64,000 bases of DNA, taken from contig JARZZO010000008.1 in NCBI GenBank assembly GCA_030544215.1, positions 27,567,614-27,631,613 on the forward strand, written 5' to 3'. The position numbers and the translations under genes are program-made. The notes beneath the pieces are model-generated. The model had not been told where the DNA came from. It saw nothing but the letters and a program-made list of their open reading frames with translations, and made no database searches. This stretch comes from Zantedeschia hybrid cultivar. Taxonomy: Eukaryota > Streptophyta > Magnoliopsida > Alismatales > Araceae. Each line of letters begins with the position of its first letter. The first letter of the stretch is position 1. Shown piece after piece: positions 32,901 to 45,300 of the stretch.

Positions 32901-34937
32901 ATTAGATTAGTATACACTTGTATGTTTATTATTTCCCTGTTACATTTCTTAATAACCATGTCAGTGAATTCTTTGTTCATGGATTGGTGTTTGGTTCTGA
33001 ATTTTGATATTATGATATCCTAAAATTGCACCTCACTTGTTGCATCATTTCTTTTTGCTTTAATATCTTTCACCAATAGCTTTAGTTTACTATTTGACAT
33101 TGCATGATTATTTGTGTCCAGTAGTTAACATTCTATGAATATTTTTGTCCAGTAGTTATCCTGGATAATGGTTCAATTCACTCTGATTATTTTGGAAGTG
33201 TTTTATTCATTTCACTCTTAGGCTGATAGTTGACCTTTGGAAGTACGCAAGTCCCTGTACCAAACTTTCCTCTTTCCTTCTTTGTCTAGATGATATCTTT
33301 GAGGGCCTGGTTGCATGATCTTAAACTGCATTAACTTGCAAGCTAATCTTTTTTACATGCCAAGTGACCTTATAAGACTTCCGAAAGACCAATCTCCTCT
33401 CCGAAGTTTTCTTAGTCAGGTACTTCACACCTCCTTGTGTAAGGTTGGTGCCAGGTTTGGCAGCTCGTTAAAGTTTTTTGCCAAGTTACTGGATCATTCG
33501 TCAGATCTATCTAGCCTCAAATCGATGGGATAAAGCTTATGATAATGAATTGAACTTGATAATGGTGATTCTGCAAAGTTGTACTGCTATCATCTCTGGT
33601 CATACCGAACATTCCAATTTTTCGTGGTTCAGAGAATGAACATTTTCTGGTCAGGCTTTTCATTTTTATTTATGAAAACATTTTATTGGGAATGGATCAG
33701 TGGAAGGAAAAAAAACTTTAATAGTTTACACATCTAATGGCCATCTTTTTGGGGAGTTTCAGGGTTTAGTATAATAGACATTATTATTTAATTTACATGC
33801 AGTAAAAGAACATCTATTGACTTGAATAACATTTTGATAACAAAATACTTTTACTAAATATCCAAGGGCTTGCATACTGATTCTGTAATTTCATTCTTTT
33901 TGTTTTGCTATTTTCCTGCTTTTGTAGTTGTTTATTGTTTTTCTTCTTGTTTACAATGATATTCTATGCTGATGGTTGTAGTGTATTCCTTCAGGCTTTA
34001 TTTCCATGTTTATCATATATAGCTCAACTTTATCTTCTCCAGTTAGTAATGACACCTGTTTACTCAATTTCCATATTTTCTACGGCGTACACTTCAGTGT
34101 ATGCTTACATCGCTTGGTTTGTTCATATTATAACATTCCAGGAAGTGATATCCAGAAGGGTCCTGGTTGATGAGGGCTCAAGGCAGGTTGTTGAGGTAGA
34201 GCAAGCAGCACTATGGAGGTTCCTGTGGTGGTCTGGAACCATTTCAGTTCACGTCTTTGTTGATCAGGACCGGAATAACCATACTGTGAGCAAAACTGTC
34301 TTTTATTTCCCGTTGAAACTTTTACCAAGGATTCAGCTTTAGAAAAGGTGTATGGCATACACAGTGCCACAAAATATTCAAATTTTGGCTGGCAGATAAA
34401 CGTGTCAGATCTGGCTGAATGTCAACAGTATTCTTTCTGCAAGTTACTTATAGAAATATATGATTGGTCTTGATGTCATCCATCTTCCATCCACAGGTGA
34501 AGTTTAAGCAAGGGAAAACAGGATTTATGAAAAGGTTTGAAGGTTGTTGGAGAGTTGAACCTCTCTTTATAGATGAAAAACATTGCACCCCTCGGCAGCC
34601 CAGAACATTGGCTGAGTATGAGTCTTGCACTGAGGGAAAAGGAAGGGTAGCATCGCTTGTGATTTTGGACCAACTGGTTCAGCCAGCACTTGTCCCACCA
34701 CCACCCATTTCATGGTACCTGAGGGGCATCACCACGAAGACGACTGAAATGCTAATATATGACCTGTTGGCAGAGGCTGACAGATTAAGGGGCATTGCTA
34801 ACACTGCCAATTCAGTCGAAGAGAACGAAACAAGCCGGAAAAAAATAGATGCGCTATCAACAAATGATCTTGGTGAGATTAAGGAGAGATGGCGTCAAAG
34901 GAGACGGACAAGGCGAAGACAAGTTTTATGTCCATAA
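26940..34937 (+). CDS. DUF220 / START-like (polyketide cyclase superfamily) protein
   Basis: A six-exon gene built from GT-AG boundaries that keep one frame: 26940-26945, 27690-27821, 27900-28061, 28650-28772, 34142-34285, 34497-34937, giving 335 residues. The first exon would hold only Met-Ser; if it is wrong, the next in-frame ATG is at 27696 (331 residues). Motifs: HPMLSPAFNFVVQLPQRLQS near the start, KVTVPKGSLCNLNVKFKVGL, YNIVIDPDNRRVFKNIK, VKFKQGKTGFMKRFEGCWRV, and WYLRGITTKTTEMLIYDLL near the C-terminus. The 'lysine-glutamine-glycine... FEG.W.VEP' block and the SRPBCC-type order are what I know from plant DUF220 proteins; the biochemical role is unknown and lipid binding is only inferred. 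A basic tail (RWRQRRRTRRRQ) ends the protein. No stop or frameshift in the exons. AATAAA at 35092-35097 may end the transcript. Confidence 0.75.
29958..30714. mobile_element. Non-autonomous DNA transposon with GC-rich inverted ends
   Basis: The left end CATTGTTGTCGAGGCGTCC and the complement of the right end CATTGTTTTCAAGGCGTC are inverted repeats, and both ends carry many AAGGCG/CCTAGGCG motifs. The interior is AT-rich and non-coding. It lies within the intronic LTR element. A hAT-like origin is possible but was not established. Confidence 0.6.
31376..32745. repeat. hAT-like repeat with GAGCTTGAGC-rich ends
   Basis: Both ends are rich in GAGCTTGAGC/AAGCTCGA motifs in opposite orientation. 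The right end read backwards starts TAGAGGTGGCATTAAGC, like the termini of common plant hAT-type repeats. The middle has no recognised gene. Boundaries are approximate. Confidence 0.4.
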
Positions 34938-36789
34938 CATACGTGTCCATTGGCCCGTTGTTCCCTGTTTACGGGTGATGCTCAGTTTGGAAGATTTTTA
35001 GTGCAGACCAGTCCATTGATTTCAGGACCTGTACTGTTGGCAATCCACGCATGATTTAGGTGCAAAACACTGTCATTAGCATTATCTAAGGAATAAAACG
35101 GGAGGTTTGTGCATTTGGGGATGAAACAGTGTAGCGGGTGTGTGAGGTTGAGGTCTCGCAAGTGTCCACACCAACTCTACATTGGTGCAGTTGTAAAAGC
35201 CTATGGTTGAAGCTTGCTACCACTGACGGGTCCTTTGACTGTTGAAAGAAGTGCGAGGGTTTCTTTCAGAGTACTCTGTTTTGGTATGAGATTATTTTTA
35301 ATACATAATCCAGTCCATGTTGTAAAACATTTGTGCATGATTTGCAGTGGGTGATTCCAATTTCACCTAATAATTCTTATGGCTCGTTCATGAATCATTG
35401 CTATAGGTCCATGATGCGGATTGAAAAATGGTTGTTTCTTTTTAGATGAGAGTGCTAATGAACTTTTGAATCGTCATCATAGGAACCGACCAAGAATTGG
35501 GATCCAAATTTGTAATGTAAAACTGGTCTCTTCTTTCTAATTTTTCATATTGAACTTAGTTGGTTAAACACCGATTTGTATTGACAAAACATGGGAAAGA
35601 AGAGCAGTGAGAACAGCATTGCGATGTTTAGTTTTCGCCTTTGTCAAAATGGCAATAACATTACATGGGTCATCCTGCAGGAAGGAAGAGCTGAACTGAT
35701 TATCTCTCGTGCCAAGCTGTTGGGCCCTCCCAGTTTATCTTTAATATTAACTATTTAATTTTAATCTGATAACACATATATAATCCCTGCAGTTCTATAC
35801 AAATTACCACTTGTTAGATCCAAGTGTAGGTATATCCGATATTTTAAGACTTTCTGTTGTCAAATCCATTGAAAACTCAAACCTTTAAAACGGTATATAT
35901 GACATCTGACCGAAGACATCACTTACAAGTTTCTGCTTACATCGCTAGTCCCAGGCATCTCTCCATACAGTCAGGCGCATTCAAAGATGTGCCCATCAGT
36001 CCATGGTCGGTTTTGACGATGACATACGATCAGCACTCTCCACTCATATCTGAAGGTTCTTGAGGAACAAGCTTGCTTTAGTACGTCGTTAACCCGATTA
36101 AGAATAAAAGATGGAGGATTTAATTTACTTGGAAAAAACTGCTAGCTCCAATAAACTTGTTGAAGAAAAGTCGACATGTCACTACACAAATTCAGTACAA
36201 TAGCAATTAGAAGAACCTCTAGTCAAATTCTCACAACAGCCAACCAATACAAGTAAAAAAGAAAAGAAAAGAAAAGACCAAGATAATGTAGTATAAAACC
36301 CTTGCAATCCATTCAGTAGAATCTTACTATGATAATGCCACATCCTTTCTTATACATCTTAACCTCTGAAGAAAAACATACCAAGGAGACATCCGATGCT
36401 GTCATTGTTTCGTTTCTTCGGTTTGTAACAAAAATATGGTGTAGCCTTCAAGTTGATTTTGAATTGCAGAATCAGCAAACAAAGTGCCCACGAGGAAGCA
36501 TATTCAAGACAGTAACGCTTGCTGCAAAGTTAATCAGATGGCAACACAATGGCAGGCAAGGGCCTCGATCAGAATCAGAGGCCAGAGCAACCTTGCATCC
36601 CTCTGTCTCTACTTCTCCAGTCCCTCCATCTCAAGTTTCCCCCTCCATCCGGACCCCTTTGGAAGGTCCCCCTCCCCCTTCCCTCCCTCCATGTGAGGAC
36701 TTTTCACTCTCACGGGTGGTAGTTTAGGAGATCTCTCTTAGTTCCTTTTCTCTCCTTGTGGATAAGTTTTGTCTCTGACCTGTTCAAAG
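34938..36789. other. 3' UTR of the DUF220 gene, then intergenic
   Basis: AATAAA at 35092-35097 is a candidate polyadenylation signal, 155 bp after the stop. Beyond about 35350 no gene is recognised. The C-rich stretch 36590-36700 produces open frames by composition. Confidence 0.5.
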
Positions 36790-37117
36790 TGTTGAGAGGT
36801 CCGAACTCAAACTCAAAACTTAGGTTTTGAGTTGAGGGAATCCTCAACATATATAGAGAGAAGGTGCCCATAGAGAATCCGATGTAAAACTAAACTTCAA
36901 CACCCCTCTTAGGGCCGAATCCGAATAGTTACGATATAATTGACGCTATGAATGGATCGAGTGGAATAGAACAACCCATCAAGAAAAGCCAAACTCTGAT
37001 ACCATGTTAAGAGATCTGAACTCAAACTTAAAATCTAGGCACTAAGTTGAGAGAATCCTCAACATGTATAGAGGGAAGTCACTTACAGAAAATCCGATAT
37101 AGGATTAAACTTCAACA
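36790..37117 (-). mobile_element. TRIM (miniature LTR retrotransposon), 328 bp, minus strand
   Basis: Two 113-bp direct repeats (36790-36902 and 37005-37117) start TGTTGA/TGTTAA and end TTCAACA on the plus strand. Between them are 102 bp. On the minus strand the 5' LTR (37117 to 37005) is followed at once by TGGTATCAGAGTTTGG, a Met-tRNA primer site, and the 3' LTR is preceded by AAGAGGGG, a polypurine tract. This is the full TRIM plan with no coding capacity. Flanks are CAAAG and TGAAG, a poor duplication. Confidence 0.88.
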
Positions 37118-38100
37118 TGAAGGAACTGTCTCCATCTAGATCCGGAGGATCTCGGTTGCGGCCCTCTTCTTGTCTCTAGTTTTGCTAACCCCTTCTCTCT
37201 GGCCCCACCCCCCTCACTTCCCTTTTCCCCCCTCTTCTTTTCCACCTGTTTGCCTCGTACCCTTGTCAGTCTCCCCTCCTACGTAATCTTTCAACCTCAA
37301 ATCAATCTTCTCGGTTTACTCCCCACCTCCTTTAAACATGGATACATCCATGTTTCTGGCCCCCTGCCTCTTTCTTTGTGGGATCCGTGGGATTTATTCA
37401 TTTAGTTTCTTTTCCCCAGGGTATATTGCAGGTTGAAACTCCGACAGCTATCAGTGATAAAGGCATCTTCCTTTCCGGCAGCTCAAGGGCTGTTGCTCAC
37501 TCTCCCGTTTCCTAGCTAGGAACGACTTATCTGAGCCACCATTATTGTCTCTGCCATAGGCCGTAGGGTGAAGCAGCGTCTTTTGTTCCGAGTTTGGAAG
37601 CCCTCAACCTCTTCAAAGGTTACTACGTCTTCTTCGTTTCTTCTGACGCTGTGGTCTTCTCAGCACACTCACAACAACGTGGTGGTTGATGTCTATGTCA
37701 ACATGTTATGTATGAGCTCGTGTACTTATTGCTTTCCTTTTCTTCTTAGACCAGCTTGGGCATAGCTCATATGGGTGTTCGGTGGGACTGGTCTACACTT
37801 CTTTCTATGGGTTCCTGCTACGAGCAGGGCTATGTTGTCACACTCCAGTTGAATGAAGTATGTTTATTCTTTTCCAAAAACTAAAAAGAAAAAATAGTGG
37901 ATACTTTTTTTTTAAATTTTTTTGGTGAACTAGAGAACACTTTAACTTAGCCTCTATACTGTCCAATCTTTGATCAGACGATCAAATAAAAAACAAAAAT
38001 CATGCACTCGTGTGATCTGATGGCTCGAATTACGTGAGCGTCACACCCCGTGGTGCAACAGTTACTCTATTCCGAATCTGACTTGAGACCCTTAGAAGTC
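37118..38100. other. Intergenic, C/T-rich, possible LINE-like tail
   Basis: A pyrimidine-rich stretch (37140-37520) and a sequence ending in an A-rich run near 37880-37895, as at the 3' end of some LINEs. No reverse transcriptase motif was found, so this stays tentative. Confidence 0.25.
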
Positions 38101-41100
38101 TCTGTTTTATGTCATATAAATAAAACCCAAGGATTAAATCTTACTATTAAAAAGAATGAAGGTACGATGCCCACTTGGAGCAGTCCCCCACCACTAGATT
38201 CAAAGCGACAAATGCAGTAATAGATATTTCTTTGGACAAGCTTCCCTGCCAACCATAGATTCTTCACCACTACAAGCAGAAGGAGAACCCACAATAGGAG
38301 AAGGTGAACGACTATTTCTAGCAACAAGATAACAGATATAAAATTCTATAAGCACAAAAGTAGTGGTGACCAAAACAAATCGAAAGGACTTTGTCAACAT
38401 AAGTCTTTGAGAATTTAAATCCACATACTTTGATAGGAATCCACTAGTTGAAGATGGCAGACAAATCAACATGCTATGGCACATTGCTCTACATGAGTTC
38501 TTTTAATAATTGTGGATTATACTATTAATTTTATTTAGAAAATTAATGATAGTACAATCAAAAGGGTTAAAGTGAGGTACTCACTCGCCTAGAGAAAAAT
38601 AAAAAAACTAAATAACCACTGTAAAAAGAAAGAAAACGCTACAAGAATAGTCTTCCAAACTAAATATCTTAACTACATTGCCCTACACGAGTGTTACTAG
38701 GCCAAAGACTTAAGTATATGCCACATTAAATTGGGTATTAAGGTTTGCATGAAATGATTGGCTGGCTCATTCCTTCTAGAATTATCTTTCATCATGAATA
38801 CAAGTCACATGCTATGACTTTGTTCTTAAAGACTAAAACAGATCTAAAAGAGTTGTCTGGAAATAGACTAATTTCTATTTAATGGAAGTTGTCAGTGGAT
38901 GACTTCCGTAACAGGTTCGCATCTTTTGCAGCTGTAGCAAGCTCAGATCTGAACTACTTGAAGTCTATGCATGGGCTTCCACAAATATTCTCCACAACCA
39001 ACGAAGGAATTGATGGGAATCTAAGACCAACGCAAGCTTTGTTGTGCTCAGGAGCTTTCCGAAGCCCATCTGAAGTGTAGATTATTTTAGATGAGTCCTT
39101 AGATATTTTTTTTGGCCCATTTAGAGCCCATTTAGAGCCCATTTAGCATGTTTCTTAATTTTTTAGGATTTTAGGATTGATTTTATATTTTCAGAGATTT
39201 TTAGTGCAAATTTTCGCAATATTTATCTAATGAGAAGTGTCTTAGTTCGTCTTAGAGTTGGGTAGTCGAGTTTGAGTCTAAGAGGTCCCTAAACATTATA
39301 TATATAGATGTATGATCTCTTTTTAATTTATAGATGAATTATTGTATGAATTTTGAATGATTTTATGAATTTCTCTTTGCGATAGAGAAGATAACCTTGC
39401 GACGGGGTCGGGTCTATCTTGCAATAGGGCCAGGTATATGCCCTAGCCGCCGGTGCGATGTCGGAGGCCTCCCTACTGCTAGTGCGATGCGATAGTCTCT
39501 CTAACCCCCTTCTCCTTCGTTATCCCCCTTTAGGAACTGAAATCTGAACTTGTTATTTGACCCAACCTTATTATTAACTATTGCAACCAAATTAACATGC
39601 GTACACCCCCACCCTGAGCTTGACGAGAATAAGGCAAACATGGCAAACAGCCAACACACCACATTCCTGAAATGTGTCAAAAACTCAAATGACCATGGAA
39701 AGACATTGCTGTACTACACAACACCATGATGCCCCTGTTAACCAAGGATGAATGATGCAGAGTTGGAGTTGTATGTTTAACCAATGATGTACCCCATTTG
39801 GAGCCATATGATATATTTGGAGCATGCTAGTGCAATTATGCATGGCACATGGACACTAATATGGTAGAATATTCATCTTAGTTTAAAACATTTTGCGTAA
39901 CAATGGCAATTTTCATACTCACTAGCATAAGATAGTTAGATTAATCAGTGAGTTTTAGGGGTATTTTGGACTATTTAAGTAGCGAGGTTTGTACCTTTCT
40001 ACCATAAAGATCTAGAAAAATCTTAATGATAGTTGCTCAAGATATCTTTTGTTGAGGGTGTGTTCGTTTGAGAGATGAGATGAGGTAACGAATTCTAATG
40101 TGAGGCCATCCGATGAGGCCATAGTTTTTTTCTAGCATAGGATAGTAGAACTACTTCTTTCATCTTGTTTTTCAATTTTTATTCCATGTGTTTCTTTTGT
40201 CATAGAACATTCAATCAAGGTCAAAGTTTCCCTTCTTGCTTGACTGAAGCCTCTAATCATGATCAACACAAAGATTCATGGTCAAAAAGGAGAAGGCTTT
40301 CTCTATTAAACCAAATCCTTCTTCCTCAAATGGGATCATCTCCCCCTGGAGAGTGCTTTCAAGCAGTTAAAAATTGCTCTCGTTTTACTTCAAATAATGC
40401 TTCTTCAATCCATTAAGTACCAAACCAATCCACCCATTGCTCACTGCTTCCCCTCTTTAAATCTTCTTCTTCAACCAGATGGCAAAGAGAGGTGGACTTT
40501 TGATTTTTTTTTTTTTTAGGGTGGGGGGGTTATATATAACTCTTCTTTATATTGGAGCCCACAAGCAACCATCATCTTGCCCTTCATTAGGGCTTGAATC
40601 TATTATTTGTAATGACAATAATGCATTAATTCCAAATGGCCACCTTAATAACAGAAATGACTGAATTACCCTACAAGTGACTGAATTACCTAGATAGAAA
40701 AAAATTTGTCATATACATCTGAATATGATAAAGTGGCGAAGTATCCTGATAATGGCTGCAACACTTCACACTGTCTCCGTGCAATCAAGCTGCAACACTT
40801 CACACTGTCTCCGTGCAATCAAAGTCCTTTTAATGGTGCTGACAATTTACACAATCGTTCATGGCTCAATCGTTCGCTAAACATTCCTTTTTCTGTCTCT
40901 GCAAATCTTCTTCTTCTTCAACCATACAGAACAAGTAGGTTTAACAGAAACAAAAAAGACAATTCTGTCTTGTGGAAACCCATAGATTGTTGCTAGTAAC
41001 CACCTAACCAGAGCCCATAGAGTTGCCAACCTGTTTGGCAGTTCTGGTAATAGAAGACCACCCTCATCTGTCTAGGTCTCTCTTGCTACCTCAATAGAAC

Positions 41101-41984
41101 ATGATGTGAGCACTCTTCTCAACACCAGACCCATGACCTGACACAACTTTAAAAGGAATGTTCATCTCTAATCACTCTCTCTCCTTCACATTCTATGTAC
41201 ACCTGTCCATGGAATGTCCCTGTGTTCGTTCTAGTATTCACATAAAAAAGCAACATTATCTTGATTCTTTCTCGACTACACAGTTTTTATGTCCATGCTT
41301 TTCTCCTACACAGAGTAGGAACTTACGAACATAGTGGCCATATTTGGATGCAAGGCATAAACGCTATGGTAAATGCATTTTCCATCCTAAGCTTAGTTTG
41401 GATGGTAAAAAAATAGGTTTACCATAAACTTGCTTGAGTTTATCATAAAGCCAAAACGGCCCCATAAACGCATTTTCCATAAACCTACTAGGAGTTGGTT
41501 TAGGCTATAGTCTCTCTCAAATTTATCATAAACTCACTTAAGTTTATGCAAAACAACCAAACATGAGTTTAGATAAAACACATTTATGATAAATGAATTT
41601 ATGATAAATGAGTTTATGATAAACCTATTCGTGTTTTCTTAAGTATTTGTTTTGTAAAATGCAATAACTTATGCATAAAAGTGCTAGATCTCATGAAATG
41701 CACGGATAGCATAGAATTGCTTCCTCAGGGTCATGGATTTGAAAATAAGGTGAAGAAGATTGGTCATGGTAGGATTTGTATATCATTGTAAAAAGTTTGA
41801 CAAGGCACTCAAACCAGTTTGAGACTTGGCCAAAGCAAGTCAAAAGTGGCACAACCAACTGTTATGAGTCTCAATCAAAACTGGGATTGGGCTTGGCTTG
41901 TTTGAGTCTACTTATGAATTTTCAGCCTCATGCTCAAAGTGTATGAACTTTCCCTGCTAAATTCACTGTACCCTATTAGATTTT
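38101..41984. other. Intergenic, possible LTR remnant and small tandem repeats
   Basis: No gene recognised. 39077-39540 looks like an LTR (starts TGTAGATT, TATA-like TTATATATATAG at about 39296, GC-rich region after it) but the end was not found. ATTTAGAGCCC is tandemly repeated near 39117-39145. A 34-bp direct repeat (core CTGCAACACTTCACACTG) occurs twice in a row at about 40755-40822. ATTTATGATAAATGA recurs three times at 41580-41625. Confidence 0.4.
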
Positions 41985-42329
41985 TGTTGGAGAAAAATTA
42001 CCTTTGTAACGTGTACGACGTCGCAGCGGTGTGGAATGGAAGCGTCCTCTCGTCGGTGCAGAGCGGCTACCAGAGTCGCCCGCGGAGTCTACGCGTCAAA
42101 TCCCAGAAGCTTCGGGTGATTCTTCCAAGAGAGAGAGATAGAGGAGATGGAGGAGTTTTTGGGAGAGAGGAGGAGGAGGGTTCTCCTCTCTATATGCTCT
42201 ATCGTATATAGGAAGACACTTCTAAAGAGTCCCCACATATTGGGGCTCTTATCCTCTAAAGCCTTTTCTACTTTGAAAAGGATTTCCAATGTGGATGTTT
42301 ATCCACAACAACCTCTAATATGGTTAACA
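41985..42329 (-). repeat. Probable solo LTR, minus strand (345 bp)
   Basis: Starts TGTTGGAG and ends GTTAACA. The flanks ATTTT (41980-41984) and ATTTG (42330-42334) match at four of five bases. On the minus strand there is a TATATA-like region near 42205 followed by a CT-rich stretch and a GC-rich segment, as expected for U3-R-U5. Confidence 0.55.
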
Positions 42330-45300
42330 ATTTGACCTTGCTTGACTACAACAGCTGAAAATCTAGAAAGGAGAACATTGGAAACTTTGATGGAAACCAT
42401 CCCTCATCTAAAGCTTCCTTGCATCTTGGATCCTACTACTTTTTTAATCTATTCTCAAAGTTTCTTGTATGTTGGAGATTCAACCTCAACTCTACGATCC
42501 GGAAGGTCTTTCTAGTATAAGATCCAAATAAACAATAAATTTCTTTCACTATGAAGCATAAATTGTGCAGTTTTCTTATAAAAGGTTCAGGACATGGCAC
42601 AAAAGAATGAATGGATGTGATTAGATAGGGATGTAAAAAATGAAACCTTCAGGATGATAGTCTAGTTTGTCCGCCTGCTTAAAAGCATCTATTGATTGAA
42701 GGAAAGGAGATTATTGACTGGGATCAAAAGGCAAACAGTAACATCACTAAAACAAGGAGATTCTATAAGGAAAAAGTTACTCATAAAAGCTAGAAACACA
42801 AACATGTTCCATGTTGACAACTCAGAAAGCCTATCAAAGGCACCTAAGAGCTAGGACCATGCATTCAGGTAAAAGATTTGCTCCAACTACAAGACAATCC
42901 ATCTCATTTCCGTGTCAAGACTAATCTCAAGGTATTTAAATACAATAGCCCCATGGCCAATTGCCTTCTTGCAAGATGAAAAGATAAAATGCTCTTCATT
43001 TAGGACAGGAAATGATGTGTAAATATGAACGCAGATCTTGAGAGTTCCACCAAAGACATCAAGGACATCACTCTTGAATTATGTCCCTAGAACATAACAA
43101 ATATAACACATTTAGGAATTTAGTCTAACATCATTATCTAACAAATCAGCAAATAGTTAAAACACCATGACTAAAGTGTCAATTTTAGCTACAGCAAGTG
43201 AATATGATACAGAATTGCTTACAGTGTTCCTACATAGAGTCATAGACTGCACTTCATCACTATGATACCATGAGATGAATCCTCAGACTGCCAAGATGGT
43301 GAATGTAAAAATTCCATAAAAGATTAAAAAATGATGAGCTATTGAAAATATAATAACGACTGAAAAAAATCATGTAACAAATGTTAATCAAACATTAACA
43401 ACCTAAACAATAAAAAAACATGCATTATCAGTTTTACAACCATAGTCTTTATGATCTGGTTCTGACACAGTTGTGGAAAATTTGTAGTTGGAGTAAACAA
43501 AGTTCACCTTAACCGTGAACAATTTGTTTGCAGATAAACATGCTATTACATTCTAGAAAGTGGGACAAGAGAAATGATAAAAAGAAATTGGATTTACTAC
43601 CATGATGAAGCTGCTTTGAAGAATTTGACCCCAAATTTCAGAAAATGGTGCACTAACAATGGGAAAGCTCCTCCTTTGACCATATAAAAATCTAGATTTC
43701 GGCCTAATATTGCGTAGCCTTCTCTCATTAGATGAATGCTTCAAGTACCTCGAGATATAAACCTGGCTAACAGTGATCTTGTCACGGAGAAAAGAAAACT
43801 TGTGATCTAATTAAATGAAGATCCCATATTATAATAAGAATCTACAAGCAAACAGTGTGCACAGACCATTTTCACGAGGGGGGGAGGGGGGGGGGGGAAT
43901 TAAAATGCTTTATTTCTCTGGTCTAGCGGAAGGAATTAAATAACAAGAAATCAATTGTGATGTTATTTGAAGCAAGAGATATACAAAAATAAGAGAGAAA
44001 AAGATAAATCTTAGTAAATGGAAATATAAAAAAAGGAACATCATTTCAGAGCATAAAATGAGAACCTTGGCTATTGTCAATGCCTGGAAGCAAATGTATT
44101 AGTTCAAAATGAATACAATCTGTTAAGCATGGCAAATTAGAACACCCGTCAAAAGAAGAATCAACATCAGCATTATCACGGTAACACGCCAGATCAACAA
44201 ACAAAGCACCCACCATTGATATACTCAGATAAGTCAGAAGACTAGTACCACCAAGGGATGTTCACCACAGCTCAAATTAAAGATCAGATAAGCAGATTTA
44301 ACAAGTCATGAATGAGGGTAAGAGCCAGAGACATGTGCAGCCACAACAGAATCTTCTAATTGACTAAAAAAATAAATATATATTAGAGCACTGTAAACAC
44401 GAAAGTAGCTTACCAGGGTTATTACCTATGTCCATATTGTAGTCATTTATTAAAAGTAATCCAAGTGTCCTCCATATTAAGACCATCTAAGATTCAGGAT
44501 GGAATAAGAAAATAGAAAATATGGAGCACAGTCACAACAAAGACAATGGTCTACAAAAACTTATGAGAGAAAGCATACACAGTGGCATTATTTGATGCGC
44601 AAAAGATGACTTCTAACAAAAGATACATAGGAAGCCGGCCTACAGTCAAACAAAGTTAACTACAGAAATTTGCAACGGGCATGAAAGAGAAAGCTACATT
44701 TGAGGGGTTCATGACTAAAACTAAAAGTTTTCCTCGGTTACCTTTATAAAAGAGAAAAAGGCTTGGGGGAAAAGGGGCAGAGAAGGGATAGACAAATAAA
44801 AAGCTTCTGCAGAACTCAACTAGCAAATGTATAAATAGAGTACAAAGAAAAATTGAAAGAAAGGACTTTTTTCTTCTTTATAGTGGCGTAGAAAATGCAG
44901 ATCTACAAGAGGCCAGCCACACTATTAGGAAATAGAAAAAAAAAAGACCAACTAAATAACAAGTTGCGGATGAAGCGGCTGTCACCTGTTCAAAAGAATA
45001 ATTTTAAAACGTACAATTTGAAAGGCAACTCAAATTTTGGTATTAGGAAGAAAAGAAAAAGATTCACAATAGAGCAATCCTATGCAAGGGCACAAGGAAT
45101 TACTTTTTATTGCAAGTCTTTCAAGATGTGAGAAAGAACCTCCATGATCATTCTCTTTTTCATGGGAATAGCTTTCCTTTTTCTAGAAAGTCATTCTCAA
45201 AGTAGTTGCTAGACTAGTGTGATGTTTATCCATTTCTCAATTTGAGTAAGGAATGCCTTCCAAGAATGGGTATCAAAGATAGTTGAAGAAACACATTTCA

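Larger units (their letters stand above)
29216..32958 (+). mobile_element. Non-autonomous LTR retrotransposon in an intron
   Basis: The 5' LTR starts TGTTAGAGATGG (29216) and ends TCTTACA (29432), followed by TTGTATCAGAGC, one mismatch from the initiator Met-tRNA site. The 3' LTR (about 32820-32958) starts TGTTATAG right after an unusual G-run polypurine tract at 32802-32819 and shares with the 5' LTR TAGTCCTA, GATTAGGA and ATTAGATTAGTATA-like blocks. TGTCA occurs at both edges (29210-29214, 32959-32963), a probable target duplication. No gag or pol frame is present. Confidence 0.7.
28773..34141 (+). other. Giant intron of the DUF220 gene (5369 bp) with nested elements
   Basis: The donor GTACAC and acceptor TTCCAG are canonical and adjoining exons are in frame, so the gene tolerates the insertion. 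The other four introns are 78-744 bp. Most of the length is an LTR element (29216-32958) that itself contains DNA transposons. The 1.2 kb after it (32959-34141) shows no recognisable element. Confidence 0.75.
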
